This document shows, piece by piece, positions 50,672-63,953 of a stretch of DNA of 64,000 nt. Made by a program: the position numbers and the translations under genes. Origin of the DNA: Aeromonas veronii (GTDB lineage: Bacteria > Pseudomonadota > Gammaproteobacteria > Enterobacterales > Aeromonadaceae); contig NZ_CP157875.1 in NCBI RefSeq assembly GCF_040215105.1, positions 407,501-471,500 of the forward strand, read 5' to 3'. A model generated the notes under the pieces. That model searched no databases. It saw nothing but the letters and a program-made list of their open reading frames with translations, and was not told the origin of the DNA. Each line of letters starts with the position of its first letter. Within the stretch, counting starts at the first letter, position 1.

Positions 50672-50674
50672 GCC

Positions 50675-51958
50675 ATGGTCATCATCATCGGACTCGGCAA
50701 AACCGGACTCTCCTGCGTCGATTACTTCCTCGGCCGAGGCATCACGCCGCTGGTGATGGACACCCGTGCCAATCCTCCCGGCAAGGATCAACTGCCCGCC
50801 GGGGTGGAGCTCATCCAGGGGCTGGATGGGGATCGTCTCAAGCAGGCCCACATGATAGTGGCGAGCCCGGGTATCGCGCTGTCGACCCCCGAGCTGAAGG
50901 CGGCTGCCGAGTTCGGGGTACGCATCGTCGGCGACATCGAGCTGTTCGTGCGCGAGACCCAGGTGCCGGTCATCGCCATCACGGGGTCCAACGGCAAGAG
51001 CACGGTCACCACCCTGGTGGGGGAGATGATCGCCGAGGCCGGTCTCAAGGTGGGCGTCGGTGGCAACATCGGCACCCCGGCGCTGGATCTGCTCAAGCAG
51101 CCGATGGATCTCTGCGTGCTGGAGCTCTCCAGCTTCCAGCTCGAGACCACCCACAGCCTGCGCGCCGCCGCCTCCGTGGTGCTCAATCTCTCCGAAGATC
51201 ACATGGATCGCTACGCGGGCATGGCCGACTACCGGGCCGCCAAGCAGGAGATCCATCAACACTCCCAACACATTCTGATCAACCGTGACGATGCCCAGAC
51301 CCAGCCCGATGTGGGTCAGGTGTGGCAAAGCTTCGGGCTGGATTGCAACGGTTACGGCCGCTGCGAGCTGGATGGTCGCTTCTGGCTGACCCTGCACGGC
51401 GAGCCGCTGCTGGCGGTGGACGAGATGAAGATCGTCGGTGCCCACAACCAGGCCAACGCCCTGGCCGCCATGGCCCTGTGCGACGCGGTCGGGATCCCCC
51501 GCGAGCCACAGCTGCGGGTGCTGCGCCGCTTCGAAGGGCTGCCTCACCGCGCCCGCTTCGTGCGTGAGGTGAACGGGGTGCGCTGGATCAACGACTCCAA
51601 GGCAACCAACGTCGGGGCGACGCTGGCCGCCGTGGCCGGGGTTCGTGAGTCGGTCAAGGGCCGTCTCTTGCTGCTGGCCGGTGGTCAGGGCAAGGGGCAG
51701 GATTTTGGACCTGTTCAAGCGCTCCTCGGCAGTCAAATCGACCACATGTACTGCTTCGGGCAGGATGCTGACGTACTGCTCGCCTTGGGTGAGCAGACCG
51801 AGCGAGTGGCAGATCTCGACGCCGCCATCGCCAAGGCCGCCGCCGATGCTCGCCCAGGCGACTGGGTGCTGCTGGCCCCGGCCTGCGCCAGCCTGGATCA
51901 GTTCAAGTCCTTCGAAGCGCGCGGCGATCGCTTCACCGAGCTGGTGCTGGCCCTATGA
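50675..51958 (+). CDS. murD: MurD, UDP-MurNAc-L-alanine--D-glutamate ligase
   Basis: 427 residues. N-terminal [13 protein letters not shown] loop [14 protein letters not shown] (~105-118) and C-terminal [12 protein letters not shown]. It adds D-Glu to UDP-MurNAc-L-Ala. It lies three bases after mraY and overlaps ftsW by four. Confidence 0.97.
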   Translation: MVIIIGLGKTGLSCVDYFLGRGITPLVMDTRANPPGKDQLPAGVELIQGLDGDRLKQAHMIVASPGIALSTPELKAAAEFGVRIVGDIELFVRETQVPVIAITGSNGKSTVTTLVGEMIAEAGLKVGVGGNIGTPALDLLKQPMDLCVLELSSFQLETTHSLRAAASVVLNLSEDHMDRYAGMADYRAAKQEIHQHSQHILINRDDAQTQPDVGQVWQSFGLDCNGYGRCELDGRFWLTLHGEPLLAVDEMKIVGAHNQANALAAMALCDAVGIPREPQLRVLRRFEGLPHRARFVREVNGVRWINDSKATNVGATLAAVAGVRESVKGRLLLLAGGQGKGQDFGPVQALLGSQIDHMYCFGQDADVLLALGEQTERVADLDAAIAKAAADARPGDWVLLAPACASLDQFKSFEARGDRFTELVLAL

Positions 51959-53139
51959 ATGCCCTGCGCGTTGTCGCCGGCTTCCTGCAACGCCTGTTGT
52001 TACCGGCGCGCCCCGCCGGTCTCTTCGATCGGCAACTGGTGGTGCTGGCCCTGGCGCTGATGTCCGTGGGTCTGGTGATCGTCGCGTCGGCCTCCATTCC
52101 GGAAGGGATCGCCATCAACAACGATCCCTTCATGTTCGTCAAACGCCATGGCCTCTTCCTGGTGATGGCGCTCGGCATCTCCTGGTTCGTGCTGCAGGTG
52201 CCCATGGCGCGCTGGCAGCAGTACAACGGCCCCATGCTGCTGCTCGCCATCGTCATGCTGGTGCTGGTACTGCTGGTGGGGCGCAGCGTCAACGGTTCCG
52301 TGCGCTGGTTGCCGCTCGGTCCCTTCAACCTGCAGCCGGCCGAGTTTGGCAAGCTGGCGCTCTTCGTCTATCTGGCTGGCTATCTGGTGCGTCGTCAGAG
52401 CGAGGTCCGTGAGCGCTTCATCGGCTTCATGAAACCCATGGCTGTGCTGTTCGTGGTGGCCATTCTGCTGCTGGCCCAGCCGGATCTTGGCTCCGTGGTG
52501 GTGATGTTCGTGACCTCCCTTGGCATGTTGTTCCTCGCGGGGGCACGGCTGGTGCAGTTCATCGGCCTCATCTTGGTGGGGGTGAGTGCCGTGGTGACCC
52601 TGATCATCGCCGAGCCTTACCGGATGCGGCGGGTGACCTCCTTCCTCGATCCCTGGGCCGATCCCTTCGGCAGCGGCTATCAGCTGACCCAGTCCCTGAT
52701 GGCATTCGGCCGTGGCAGCTGGTTTGGCGAGGGGCTCGGCAACTCCATCCAGAAGATGGAATACCTGCCGGAGGCACACACCGACTTCGTGTTCGCGATC
52801 CTCGGTGAAGAGCTCGGTTACGTGGGGGTGCTGGGTGCACTCTTCCTCATCTTCGCGCTGGCGATCAAGGCCCTCAAGCTGGGCCATCAGGCGCTGGTGG
52901 CCGAGCGGTTGTATGAAGGCTATCTGGCCATCGGCATCGGCATCTGGTTCAGCTTCCAGACCTTCGTCAACGTGGGGGCGGCCAGCGGCATGATGCCCAC
53001 CAAGGGGCTGACCCTGCCCCTGGTCAGTTATGGTGGCTCCAGTCTCATCATCATGATGGTGGCGGTGAGCATGTTGATTCGTATCGATTTCGAGTTGCGC
53101 CAGGCCAGTGCCCAGGCGCGCGTGCGGGAGGTTTCGTGA
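51955..53139 (+). CDS. ftsW: FtsW, septal SEDS glycosyltransferase
   Basis: 394 residues, ten membrane segments. The SEDS motifs are clear: [14 protein letters not shown], the [11 protein letters not shown] region, and [10 protein letters not shown] with the catalytic-region acidic residue; [14 protein letters not shown] ends the core. FtsW polymerises septal glycan strands for FtsI to cross-link. It overlaps murD and murG by four bases each. Confidence 0.97.
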   Translation: MNALRVVAGFLQRLLLPARPAGLFDRQLVVLALALMSVGLVIVASASIPEGIAINNDPFMFVKRHGLFLVMALGISWFVLQVPMARWQQYNGPMLLLAIVMLVLVLLVGRSVNGSVRWLPLGPFNLQPAEFGKLALFVYLAGYLVRRQSEVRERFIGFMKPMAVLFVVAILLLAQPDLGSVVVMFVTSLGMLFLAGARLVQFIGLILVGVSAVVTLIIAEPYRMRRVTSFLDPWADPFGSGYQLTQSLMAFGRGSWFGEGLGNSIQKMEYLPEAHTDFVFAILGEELGYVGVLGALFLIFALAIKALKLGHQALVAERLYEGYLAIGIGIWFSFQTFVNVGAASGMMPTKGLTLPLVSYGGSSLIIMMVAVSMLIRIDFELRQASAQARVREVS

Positions 53140-54206
53140 GCAAGACGTTGCTGGTGATGGCGGGTGGGACCGGGGGACACGTCTTCCCGGGTCTGGCCGT
53201 GGCCGATCGCCTCAAGGCCCAGGGTTGGACCGTTCACTGGCTCGGCACCGCCGACCGCATGGAGGCCGAACTGGTGCCCGCCCACGGTTACCCCATCTCC
53301 TTCATCGACATCCAGGGGGTGCGTGGCAACGGCATCAAACGTCTGCTGGCCGCGCCCTACCGCATCGTCAAATCCGTGCTGCAGGCCCGCCGCGTGCTCA
53401 AGACCATCAAACCCGATGTGGTGCTCGGCATGGGGGGCTTCGCCTCGGGTCCCGGTGGCGTCGCCGCCTGGATCGCCGGTATCCCGCTGTTGCTGCACGA
53501 GCAGAATGCGGCGGCCGGCATGACCAACAAGCTGCTGGCCCGCATCGCCAAGCGGGTGCTGATGGCCTTCCCCGGCGCCTTTGCTCCCAATGCCCGCACC
53601 GCCGTGGTCGGCAATCCGGTGCGCCCCGAAGTGGTGGCGCTGCCGGATCCCGTGCTGCGCAGTGCGGCCGACCCCCTGCGGCTGCTGATCGTCGGTGGCA
53701 GTCTGGGGGCCAAGGTGCTCAATGAGCAGGTGCCGCCCGCCGTCGCCGCCGCCGGCGTACCCATCGCGGTGCGCCATCAGACCGGCAAGGGCAACCAGGA
53801 CAGCGTCGCCACGGCTTATGCCCAGCACGGCGTCGAAGCCGAAGTGAGCGAATTTATCAAGGACATGGCGGATGCCTACGCCTGGGCCGATCTGGTGGTG
53901 TGCCGGGCGGGGGCGCTGACGGTCTCCGAAGTGGCGGCCGCTGGGCTCGCCGCCATCTTCGTGCCGCTGCCCCACGCGGTGGACGATCACCAGACTCGCA
54001 ACGCCCTGACCCTGGTGGATGGCGGCGCCGCGGAGTTTCTGCCCCAATCCGAGCTGACGCCGGCCTCCCTGGCCGCCCGTCTCTCCTGGCTCGCCGGGCG
54101 CAGAGAAACCTTGCTGAACATGGCGCAAGCCGCCCGTCGCGTCGCCATCACCGATGCCGCCGAACGGGTTGCCGATGAGTGTAAACGGCTTGCGACCCAG
54201 AAATGA
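53136..54206 (+). CDS. murG: MurG, lipid II synthase
   Basis: 356 residues, GT28 family. The N-terminal [19 protein letters not shown] loop and C-terminal [20 protein letters not shown] segment are diagnostic. It transfers GlcNAc to lipid I on the inner membrane's cytoplasmic face. A 92-bp gap before murC holds no visible promoter. Confidence 0.97.
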   Translation: MSKTLLVMAGGTGGHVFPGLAVADRLKAQGWTVHWLGTADRMEAELVPAHGYPISFIDIQGVRGNGIKRLLAAPYRIVKSVLQARRVLKTIKPDVVLGMGGFASGPGGVAAWIAGIPLLLHEQNAAAGMTNKLLARIAKRVLMAFPGAFAPNARTAVVGNPVRPEVVALPDPVLRSAADPLRLLIVGGSLGAKVLNEQVPPAVAAAGVPIAVRHQTGKGNQDSVATAYAQHGVEAEVSEFIKDMADAYAWADLVVCRAGALTVSEVAAAGLAAIFVPLPHAVDDHQTRNALTLVDGGAAEFLPQSELTPASLAARLSWLAGRRETLLNMAQAARRVAITDAAERVADECKRLATQK

Positions 54207-54298
54207 TGATCAAGATGGCACCCGCAACGCCGTGCCGTCTTATCCCGAGAATGTTGATGTCGCCGCGCGGCTGCACGGTGGACTAAAGAGAGAAGATT

Positions 54299-55753
54299 AT
54301 GACCAAGGTTGAACTGGCAAAACTGCGTACCGTGATCCCCGAAATGCGCCGCGTGCGTCGCATCCACTTTATCGGCATAGGTGGTGCCGGTATGGGCGGG
54401 ATCGCCGAAGTGCTTGCCAACGAGGGATATCAGATCTCCGGCTCCGATCTGGCGCGCAATGCCGTGACCGAGCGCCTGGCTTCCCTCGGTGCCCACATCT
54501 TCGTGGGTCACAGTGCCGAACACGTCAACGAGGCGAGCGTGGTCGTGGTCTCCACTGCCATCAAGCAGGACAACCCTGAGCTGCTGGCCGCCCGTGAATT
54601 GCGCATCCCCGTGGTGCGCCGCGCCGAGATGCTGGCAGAGCTGATGCGCTTCCGTCACGGCATCGCCATCGCCGGTACCCACGGCAAGACCACCACCACC
54701 AGTCTGGTGGCGAGCATCTATGCCGAGGCGGACCGGGATCCGACCTTCGTCATCGGTGGCCTGCTCAACAGTGCCGGCACCAATGCGCGCCTAGGCAGCA
54801 GCCGCTACCTCATCGCCGAGGCGGACGAGAGTGACGCTTCCTTCCTGCATCTGCAGCCCATGGTCTCCATCGTGACCAACATCGAAGCGGATCACATGGA
54901 CACCTATGGCGGCGACTTCTCCAGGTTGAAGGCGACCTTCATCGACTTCCTGCACAACCTGCCGTTCTACGGCCTGGCGGTGGTCTGCGTGGATGACCCC
55001 GTGATCCGCAGCCTGCTGCCGGAGATCGCCCGTCCGACCCTGACCTATGGCCTGTCTGACGACGCGGATGTGCAGGTGCTGGACTTCGAGCAGACCAGCA
55101 ACCGCAGCCGCTTCCGGGTGCGCCGCAAGGATGCCGGTGAACTGCTGGTCACCCTGAACCTGCCCGGGGTGCACAATGCCCTCAACGCCGCCGCCGCCAT
55201 TGCGGTCGCGACTGAAGACGGCATCGGCGACGACGCCATCATCCAGGCCCTGTCCAAGTTCGAAGGGGTGGGTCGCCGCTTCCAGCAATATGGCGAGTTC
55301 GAGACCGGCCGTGGCAAGGCCATGCTGGTGGACGACTACGGTCACCACCCGAGCGAGGTCAAGGTGACCATCAACGCCGCCCGTGCCGGCTGGCCCGAGA
55401 AGCGTCTGGTGATGGTATTCCAGCCCCACCGTTACAGCCGTACCCGGGATCTCTACGAAGATTTCGCCGACGTGCTCTCCAAGGTGGATGTACTGGTGAT
55501 GCTGGAGGTCTATGCCGCCGGTGAGGAGCCGATTCCCGGTGCCGATGGCCGTGCCTTGTGCCGCACCATCCGCTCCCGAGGCGCGATGGAACCCATCTTT
55601 GTCGCAACGCCGGACGATGTCCCGGCGGTGCTGGCGGACCTCATCGGCGAGGGGGATCTGGTGCTGACCCAGGGGGCAGGGAACGTCGGGGCGCTGGCCC
55701 GTCGTCTCGGCGAGATGAAATTGAGCGTGGATAGCATGAAATCCGGTGCCTGA
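54299..55753 (+). CDS. murC: MurC, UDP-MurNAc--L-alanine ligase
   Basis: 484 residues. [16 protein letters not shown] (~20-35), ATP loop [14 protein letters not shown] (~124-137), and [10 protein letters not shown]. It adds L-Ala to UDP-MurNAc, the first amino acid of the stem peptide. The ribosome site AAAGAGAGAAG precedes the ATG. In E. coli ddlB follows; here ftsQ does, after 97 bp. Confidence 0.97.
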   Translation: MTKVELAKLRTVIPEMRRVRRIHFIGIGGAGMGGIAEVLANEGYQISGSDLARNAVTERLASLGAHIFVGHSAEHVNEASVVVVSTAIKQDNPELLAARELRIPVVRRAEMLAELMRFRHGIAIAGTHGKTTTTSLVASIYAEADRDPTFVIGGLLNSAGTNARLGSSRYLIAEADESDASFLHLQPMVSIVTNIEADHMDTYGGDFSRLKATFIDFLHNLPFYGLAVVCVDDPVIRSLLPEIARPTLTYGLSDDADVQVLDFEQTSNRSRFRVRRKDAGELLVTLNLPGVHNALNAAAAIAVATEDGIGDDAIIQALSKFEGVGRRFQQYGEFETGRGKAMLVDDYGHHPSEVKVTINAARAGWPEKRLVMVFQPHRYSRTRDLYEDFADVLSKVDVLVMLEVYAAGEEPIPGADGRALCRTIRSRGAMEPIFVATPDDVPAVLADLIGEGDLVLTQGAGNVGALARRLGEMKLSVDSMKSGA

Positions 55754-55769
55754 GGGCCCAATGAGTATT

Positions 55770-55797
55770 TTGACCGCCAAGCCGGCGCCTATATAAT
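55770..55797 (+). promoter_or_regulatory. Sigma-70 promoter ahead of ftsQAZ
   Basis: TTGACC (55770-55775), a 16-base spacer and a perfect TATAAT (55792-55797). Transcription would start near 55804, leaving a 47-nt leader before ftsQ. It occupies the slot where ddlB lies in enterobacteria. Confidence 0.72.
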
Positions 55798-55850
55798 GGC
55801 GAACCGGTCTGCAAGTGGCCGACATGGCGCGTTAAACGGGGATCGATCGG

Positions 55851-56603
55851 GTGGAGGCAAGGGCACAAGGGCGCACCAAGGGGGGCTTCATCGCCGGGGT
55901 GGGATTTTTCATCCTGGTCATGTGGGGGCTCTACCAGACTGCGCTGGATGTTAAAGACTGGCTGACGGATGCCAGTCGGTTGCCCATGAGCGAGCTGTTG
56001 CTACAGGGGCAACACGAATATTTGAAAGCCGATGAGCTGCGCAATGCCGTGCTGGATGGTGCCCAGTTGCGCAATTTCTTCGAGCTGGATGTGAACGAAT
56101 TGCAGGCGCGTTTGAACGCGCTGCCCTGGGTGGCCCAGGTGTCGGTCCGCAAGAAGTGGCCGAACAAGATCAAGGTCTACCTCACCGAACAGGATGTGGC
56201 GGCCCGCTGGAATGGCAACCGCTTCGTCAACACCAAGGGTGAGGTGTTCAGTGCCCCGGACAGGGTGAAAAAGCCGCTGATGCAGTTGTCCGGGCCCGAT
56301 GATCAGGCCGCCAAGGTGCTGGAAGCCAGCCATCAGTACGAGACCTTGCTGGCGGCCAGGGGATACAAGTTGATGGGGGTGAATCTGACCCCCCGCCATG
56401 CCTGGGAACTGACCCTGGATGGCAACATTCAGCTGTTTGTGGGGCGCTCGGATATCGCGCTTCGTCTGCAGCGGTTTATCGATGCCTTCCCGGTCATCGA
56501 ACCCCGTGAGCGGGTTGCTTACGTGGACCTTCGATACGACACCGGAATGGCAGTTGGCTGGAAGAAAAGCGAAGAGAAAGTGAATGACCAACACCGCAGA
56601 TAG
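55851..56603 (+). CDS. ftsQ: FtsQ, divisome assembly protein
   Basis: 250 residues: short basic tail, membrane segment (~12-29), then a POTRA domain (~40-110) and beta domain. FtsQ holds FtsL and FtsB at the division site. The start is GTG (55851), eight bases after GGGGAT; no ATG fits the family start. The tail is shorter than in E. coli (276 residues). It overlaps ftsA by 20 bases. Confidence 0.94.
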   Translation: MEARAQGRTKGGFIAGVGFFILVMWGLYQTALDVKDWLTDASRLPMSELLLQGQHEYLKADELRNAVLDGAQLRNFFELDVNELQARLNALPWVAQVSVRKKWPNKIKVYLTEQDVAARWNGNRFVNTKGEVFSAPDRVKKPLMQLSGPDDQAAKVLEASHQYETLLAARGYKLMGVNLTPRHAWELTLDGNIQLFVGRSDIALRLQRFIDAFPVIEPRERVAYVDLRYDTGMAVGWKKSEEKVNDQHRR

Positions 56604-57843
56604 AAATTTGATTGTCGGACTGGATATCGGCACGACCAAGGTGGCGGTACTGGTTGGCGAAGTGCTGCCTGATGGTGAGCTCAATGTCATCGGCATGGGC
56701 AGCCACGCCTCACGCGGGATGGAGAAGGGCGGGGTCAACGATCTCGACTCCGTGGTCAAGTCCCTGCGCCGTGCGGTGGAAGAGGCAGAAATGATGGCCG
56801 ACTGCCAGATAAGCTCCGTCTATCTGGGTCTGTCAGGCAAGCACATCGATTGTCGCAACGAGACCGGCATGGTGCCCATCTCCGACGAGGAGGTGACCCA
56901 GGAGGACGTGGACAACGTCATCCACACCGCCAAGTCGGTGCGACTGTCCGATGAGCTGCGGGTGCTGCACGTGCTGCCCCAGGAGTTTGCCATCGACTAT
57001 CAGGAAGGGATCAAGAATCCGGTCGGCCTGTCCGGCGTGCGGATGGCGGCCAAGGTGCACCTGATCACCTGCCACAATGACATGGCGCGCAACATCGAGA
57101 AGTGTGTCGAGAAGGTGGGTCTGCGGGTGGATCAGCTGATCTTCTCCGCCCTGGCGTCCAGCTATGCGGTGCTGACCGAGGACGAGAAGGAGCTGGGTGT
57201 CTGCGTGGTGGACATCGGCGGTGGCACCATGGACATGTCGCTGTTTACCGGCGGCGCCCTGCGTCACACCAAGGTGATCCCGTACGCTGGCAGCACGGTT
57301 ACCAGCGACATCGCCTACGCCTTTGGCACGCCGCCGCTGGATGCGGAAGCGATCAAGGTGCGTTACGGTTGCGCCCTCGGCCGTCTGGTCAGCAAGGAAG
57401 ACAATATTGAAGTCCCCAGTGTCGGCGGCCGTCCGGCGCGCAGCCTGCAGCGGCAGACACTGGCTGAAGTGATTGAACCCCGTTACACCGAGTTGCTCTC
57501 CATGGTGAATGATGAGCTGGTGCGGGTGCAGAGTGAGTTGAAGGCTCAAGGGGTCAAGCATCAGCTGGCGGCCGGTGTGGTACTGACCGGTGGCGCAGCC
57601 CAGATCGAAGGCATCGTGGAGTGTGCGGAGCAGATCTTCCAGAGCCAGGTCCGGGTGGGTGAGCCCATGAACATACGTGGATTGAGCGATTACGTGCAGG
57701 CGCCAGTGTATTCGACCGCGGTCGGGTTGCTGCAATACGGCCGGACCAATCAATCCACCGGCAATAACAAGGAATATGCCGCCAAGGCAAGCGTAGGTGG
57801 GCTGGTCAAACGGGTCAGCAACTGGTTGCGTGGCGAGTTCTAA
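56584..57843 (+). CDS. ftsA: FtsA, actin-like FtsZ membrane anchor
   Basis: 419 residues. Actin-fold phosphate loops [18 protein letters not shown] (~9-26) and [14 protein letters not shown] (~209-222), the [14 protein letters not shown] 1C-domain start, and a C-terminal amphipathic helix (VSNWLRGEF) that binds the membrane. It tethers FtsZ and triggers septal synthesis. Confidence 0.97.
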   Translation: MTNTADRNLIVGLDIGTTKVAVLVGEVLPDGELNVIGMGSHASRGMEKGGVNDLDSVVKSLRRAVEEAEMMADCQISSVYLGLSGKHIDCRNETGMVPISDEEVTQEDVDNVIHTAKSVRLSDELRVLHVLPQEFAIDYQEGIKNPVGLSGVRMAAKVHLITCHNDMARNIEKCVEKVGLRVDQLIFSALASSYAVLTEDEKELGVCVVDIGGGTMDMSLFTGGALRHTKVIPYAGSTVTSDIAYAFGTPPLDAEAIKVRYGCALGRLVSKEDNIEVPSVGGRPARSLQRQTLAEVIEPRYTELLSMVNDELVRVQSELKAQGVKHQLAAGVVLTGGAAQIEGIVECAEQIFQSQVRVGEPMNIRGLSDYVQAPVYSTAVGLLQYGRTNQSTGNNKEYAAKASVGGLVKRVSNWLRGEF

Positions 57844-57883
57844 GAGATTTTGCGTCAGTCAGCAAATAAAGCGGAGAGACAAC

Positions 57884-59035
57884 ATGTTTGAATTTATGGA
57901 TAGCCACACTGACGAAGCCGTCATCAAGGTGATAGGTGTGGGTGGCGGCGGCGGCAACGCAGTCGAGCACATGGTTCGTCAAAACATCGAGGGTGTTGAG
58001 TTCATTACCGTCAACACCGACGCCCAGGCCCTGCGCAACTCCAGTGCCAACACCACGCTGCAGATCGGTGGTGGCATCACCAAGGGTCTGGGCGCTGGCG
58101 CCAACCCGGAAGTCGGCCGCGACGCCGCCATGGAAGACAGGGAAGCGCTGCGTGAGCTGCTGACCGGTTCCGACATGGTGTTCATCGCCGCCGGCATGGG
58201 CGGTGGTACCGGTACCGGGGCTGCCCCCATCGTGGCCGAAGTCGCCCGCGAGATGGGTATCCTGACAGTGGCTGTCGTGACCAAGCCGTTCTCCTTCGAA
58301 GGGAAGAAGCGGATGGGCTTCGCCGCTCACGGTATCGAAGAGCTGTCCAAGAACGTCGACTCCCTGATCACCATCCCCAACGACAAGTTGCTGAAGGTGC
58401 TGGGTCGTGGCATCTCCCTGCTGGACGCCTTCAAGGCGGCCAACGACGTGCTGCTGGGTGCGGTGCAGGGCATTGCCGAGCTGATCACTCGCCCGGGCCT
58501 CATCAACGTCGACTTCGCGGACGTGCGTACCGTGATGCGCGAGATGGGTACCGCCATGATGGGTACCGGTTCCGCCTCCGGTGATGACCGTGCCGAAGAA
58601 GCGGCCGAGAAAGCCATCTCCAGCCCGCTGCTGGAAGACGTGGATCTGGCCGGTGCCCGTGGCATCCTGGTCAACATCACCGCCGGTATGGACATGACCA
58701 TCGAAGAGTTCGAGACCGTGGGTAACGCCGTCAAGGCCTTCGCCTCCGAGAACGCGACCGTGGTCGTGGGTACCGTTATCGACCCGGAAATGCACGACGA
58801 ACTGCGTGTGACCGTGGTGGCTACCGGTATCGGTGCCGAGCGCAAGCCGGACATCACCCTGGTCAAGAGCAGCCAGGTGCAAGAGCGCCCGGTGCGTCAG
58901 CCGCTGGTGAGCGACATGATGCAAGGCCGCGTGATGGAAGAAGCCCCGGCCAAGGTGGTGAACGCCGAGCCGCAAGCTCGCCGTGAGCCGGATTATCTCG
59001 ACATTCCTGCGTTCCTGCGCAAGCAAGCTGACTAA
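57884..59035 (+). CDS. ftsZ: FtsZ, tubulin-like division GTPase
   Basis: 383 residues. The tubulin signature GGGTGTG is at 106-112, the T7 synergy loop reads [11 protein letters not shown], and the tail [13 protein letters not shown] is the conserved peptide bound by FtsA and ZipA. It forms the Z-ring. The ATG at 57884 follows GCGGAGAGA; the frame extends upstream into ftsA without family sequence. Confidence 0.98.
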   Translation: MFEFMDSHTDEAVIKVIGVGGGGGNAVEHMVRQNIEGVEFITVNTDAQALRNSSANTTLQIGGGITKGLGAGANPEVGRDAAMEDREALRELLTGSDMVFIAAGMGGGTGTGAAPIVAEVAREMGILTVAVVTKPFSFEGKKRMGFAAHGIEELSKNVDSLITIPNDKLLKVLGRGISLLDAFKAANDVLLGAVQGIAELITRPGLINVDFADVRTVMREMGTAMMGTGSASGDDRAEEAAEKAISSPLLEDVDLAGARGILVNITAGMDMTIEEFETVGNAVKAFASENATVVVGTVIDPEMHDELRVTVVATGIGAERKPDITLVKSSQVQERPVRQPLVSDMMQGRVMEEAPAKVVNAEPQARREPDYLDIPAFLRKQAD

Positions 59036-59053
59036 GCCTCTGATGGCTCTGGT

Positions 59054-59083
59054 TTGTTTGTTGTTTAAGGATTGTGCTATGAT
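59054..59083 (+). promoter_or_regulatory. lpxC promoter
   Basis: TTGTTT (59054-59059), 18-base spacer, TATGAT (59078-59083) with an upstream TGC (extended -10). It lies 53 bp before the lpxC start, in the ftsZ-lpxC gap, allowing lpxC expression apart from the division genes. Confidence 0.62.
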
Positions 59084-59136
59084 GGCCCGGCAACGACCAT
59101 CTGGTCAGGAATTTGAGCTGTTAAGCGGATACACCC

Positions 59137-60060
59137 ATGATTAGACAAAGAACCTTGAAAACGAGTGTCCAGGCCACCGGTGTGGGCCTGCATTCGGGCC
59201 GGAAAGTCACAATGACGTTCCGTCCGGCGCCTGTCAACACAGGGATCGTTTACTTGCGTACCGATCTGAATCCTGTGGTAGAGCTGCCAGCCAACGCCGA
59301 TCAGGTACGTGATACCGTGCTTTGTACCGCTCTGGTGAACGAAGCCGGTGTTCGTGTGTCGACTATCGAACATCTGTCTGCCGCCCTGGCCGGGATGGGG
59401 ATCGACAACCTCTATGTGGAGGTTGACGCACCCGAGATCCCGGTGATGGATGGCAGCGCACATCCGTTCATCTACCTGCTGCAGGAAGTGGGTATTCGTG
59501 AACAGAATGCACCCAAGCAGTTCGTGCGGATCAAGCAGAGCGTCCGGGTTGAAGACGGCGACAAGTGGGCGGAGTTCCACCCCTATCGCAACGGCTTCAA
59601 GATGGATCTCGAGATCGATTTCCAGCATCCGGTGTTTGAAGGCCGCAACCAGCGTTGCGTGCTGGACTTCTCCGGCAGCTCCTTCGTGAAAGAGATCAGC
59701 CGTGCCCGTACCTTCGGCTTCATGCGTGACATCGAGTATCTGCGTTCCCAGAACCTGGCGCTGGGCGGAAGCCTGGAAAACGCCGTGGTGCTGGATGACT
59801 ATCGGGTACTGAACGAAGATGGCCTGCGCTACGAAGACGAATTCGTGAAGCACAAGATGCTGGATGCGATCGGTGACCTGTACATGTGCAACCGCAGCAT
59901 CATCGGTGAATTCCGTGCCTACAAGACGGGCCATGCCCTGAACAACAAACTGCTGCGTGCCTTGCTGGCCAAGCAGGAGGCCTGGGAACTGGTGACCTTC
60001 GAGGGTGAGGGCGAGAAAGCGCCTATCGCTTACTACGACAACGGTCTGGTTCTGGCCTGA
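59137..60060 (+). CDS. lpxC: LpxC, UDP-3-O-acyl-GlcNAc deacetylase
   Basis: 307 residues. Zinc ligand His79 lies in [17 protein letters not shown]; the later ligands are in [13 protein letters not shown] and the catalytic histidine in [12 protein letters not shown]. It is the committed step of lipid A synthesis. In E. coli its level is set by FtsH through the C-terminal tail; the tail here ([12 protein letters not shown]) ends differently, in a hydrophobic LVLA. Confidence 0.98.
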   Translation: MIRQRTLKTSVQATGVGLHSGRKVTMTFRPAPVNTGIVYLRTDLNPVVELPANADQVRDTVLCTALVNEAGVRVSTIEHLSAALAGMGIDNLYVEVDAPEIPVMDGSAHPFIYLLQEVGIREQNAPKQFVRIKQSVRVEDGDKWAEFHPYRNGFKMDLEIDFQHPVFEGRNQRCVLDFSGSSFVKEISRARTFGFMRDIEYLRSQNLALGGSLENAVVLDDYRVLNEDGLRYEDEFVKHKMLDAIGDLYMCNRSIIGEFRAYKTGHALNNKLLRALLAKQEAWELVTFEGEGEKAPIAYYDNGLVLA

Positions 60061-60070
60061 TAGCTGTGCA

Positions 60071-60107
60071 ACAGGACGTCGGTCACCTCTCCGCACCGAC
60101 GTCCTGT
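60071..60107. repeat. Perfect 13-bp inverted repeat after lpxC
   Basis: ACAGGACGTCGGT (60071-60083) and ACCGACGTCCTGT (60095-60107) with an 11-base loop. No T-run follows (CATTTGTG), so it is a poor intrinsic terminator; it may protect the 3' end of lpxC mRNA or act with other factors. Confidence 0.7.
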
Positions 60108-60200
60108 CATTTGTGTATTCCACTCCTTAATACCGATTATCTCCCGGTTTTATTACCCGTGCGGGCCTCTGGCCTCACCTGACCGAGCAGACAAGTTTCT

Positions 60201-61106
60201 ATGAGCATTACCCTGATCCTCCACGGCAAGCAGCGCCGCAAGGTGCACTTACCCAAACAACGTCTGGCCTGGGTCGGCGGTATTCTCTTCTCCCTGTTGG
60301 CAATGGGCGGTGGCTGGCTCTGGCAGAGCTGGCACCAGAAGATGGAAGCGCTGGAAGTGGCGCTGGTCCTCGCGCAACAACAAAAATCGACCCAAGGGGC
60401 TGATGAAGCCCGTGAACAGCTTGCCATGCTGGCCGCCCAGGTGGGCACCATGCAGGGGCAGCTGGGTCGCCTCAATGCCCTCGGCGAGCGCCTGACCGAG
60501 AAGGCAGACCTGGATCCCGAGGAGTTCAACTTCAAGGAGCTGCCACCCATGGGGGGCCCCTCCTATGATGCGGATCTGGAAGTCAGCCTCAACGAGCTGC
60601 AAGATTCTATGGCACACCTCAATCGCCAGCTTAGCAGCCGTGAAGAACAGCTCTCGGTACTTGAATCTTTCATCATGAATCACCATATCACCGATGCCGG
60701 TTTTATTTCCGGCTCGCCGGTCAAGCAGGAGCGGGTCTGGATCTCCTCGGGCTTTGGTGGCCGGGTCGATCCGTTCAACGGTCGCGCCAAGATGCACAAG
60801 GGCGTGGATTTCCGGGGCAAACCCGGCACCCCCATTCTGGCGACCGGCAAGGGGATCGTCAGCTGGGCGGGACGTCACCCGGAATTTGGCAACATGGTGG
60901 AGATCGACCATGGCAATGGTCTGGTCACCCGTTATGCCCACAACTCCAAGCTGTTGGTGGAGGTGGGTACCCTGGTCGATGAAGGCCAGAAGATAGCCCT
61001 GATGGGCCGCACCGGTCGTGCGACCGGGGTGCATTTGCATTACGAAGTGTTGAAAGATGGTCGTCAGGTCAACCCCGCACGCTTTCTGAACGCCAGACGG
61101 GGTTAG
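60201..61106 (+). CDS. M23-family metallopeptidase (LytM-type), membrane-anchored
   Basis: 301 residues: basic start, one membrane segment (~22-41), a coiled coil (~47-100 and ~128-158), then an M23 domain (~178-295). The zinc and catalytic residues are intact: His199 and Asp203 (HKGVDF), His247 (YAHN), and His278/His280 (VHLHYEV). Such enzymes cut peptidoglycan peptide cross-links. The topology suggests an inner-membrane anchor with the domain in the periplasm. It sits between lpxC and secA, the place of secM in E. coli; no SecM-like arrest sequence is visible at its end. The closest functional analogues would be MepM or EnvC-type proteins, but I cannot assign a name. Confidence 0.88.
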   Translation: MSITLILHGKQRRKVHLPKQRLAWVGGILFSLLAMGGGWLWQSWHQKMEALEVALVLAQQQKSTQGADEAREQLAMLAAQVGTMQGQLGRLNALGERLTEKADLDPEEFNFKELPPMGGPSYDADLEVSLNELQDSMAHLNRQLSSREEQLSVLESFIMNHHITDAGFISGSPVKQERVWISSGFGGRVDPFNGRAKMHKGVDFRGKPGTPILATGKGIVSWAGRHPEFGNMVEIDHGNGLVTRYAHNSKLLVEVGTLVDEGQKIALMGRTGRATGVHLHYEVLKDGRQVNPARFLNARRG

Positions 61107-61163
61107 GTTTTTTCTTCAGGTTCCAGTGACGGAACGCTTATATAACCAAAATAGTTGGTACCC

Positions 61164-63884
<2,721 letters not shown>

Positions 63885-63900
63885 GCTCCCGTGATGATCC

Positions 63901-63930
63901 ATGCACCGCCTTCGGGCGGTGCATTCATTT
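63901..63930 (+). terminator. secA terminator
   Basis: ATGCACCGCC-ttcg-GGCGGTGCAT followed by TCATTT: a stable UUCG-type tetraloop stem with a modest T-run. Confidence 0.78.
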
Positions 63931-63953
63931 CAGGGGACAGCACAAGGAGAGGG

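Noticed and set aside
49730-51745. A 671-residue open frame on the minus strand across mraY and murD
   Set aside because: It is the mirror of GC-rich codon bias in two well-identified genes; composition is His/Gly/Asp-rich and no domain is visible. The same holds for the long antisense frames over pmbA, rpoN, ftsI, murF, ftsZ and secA.
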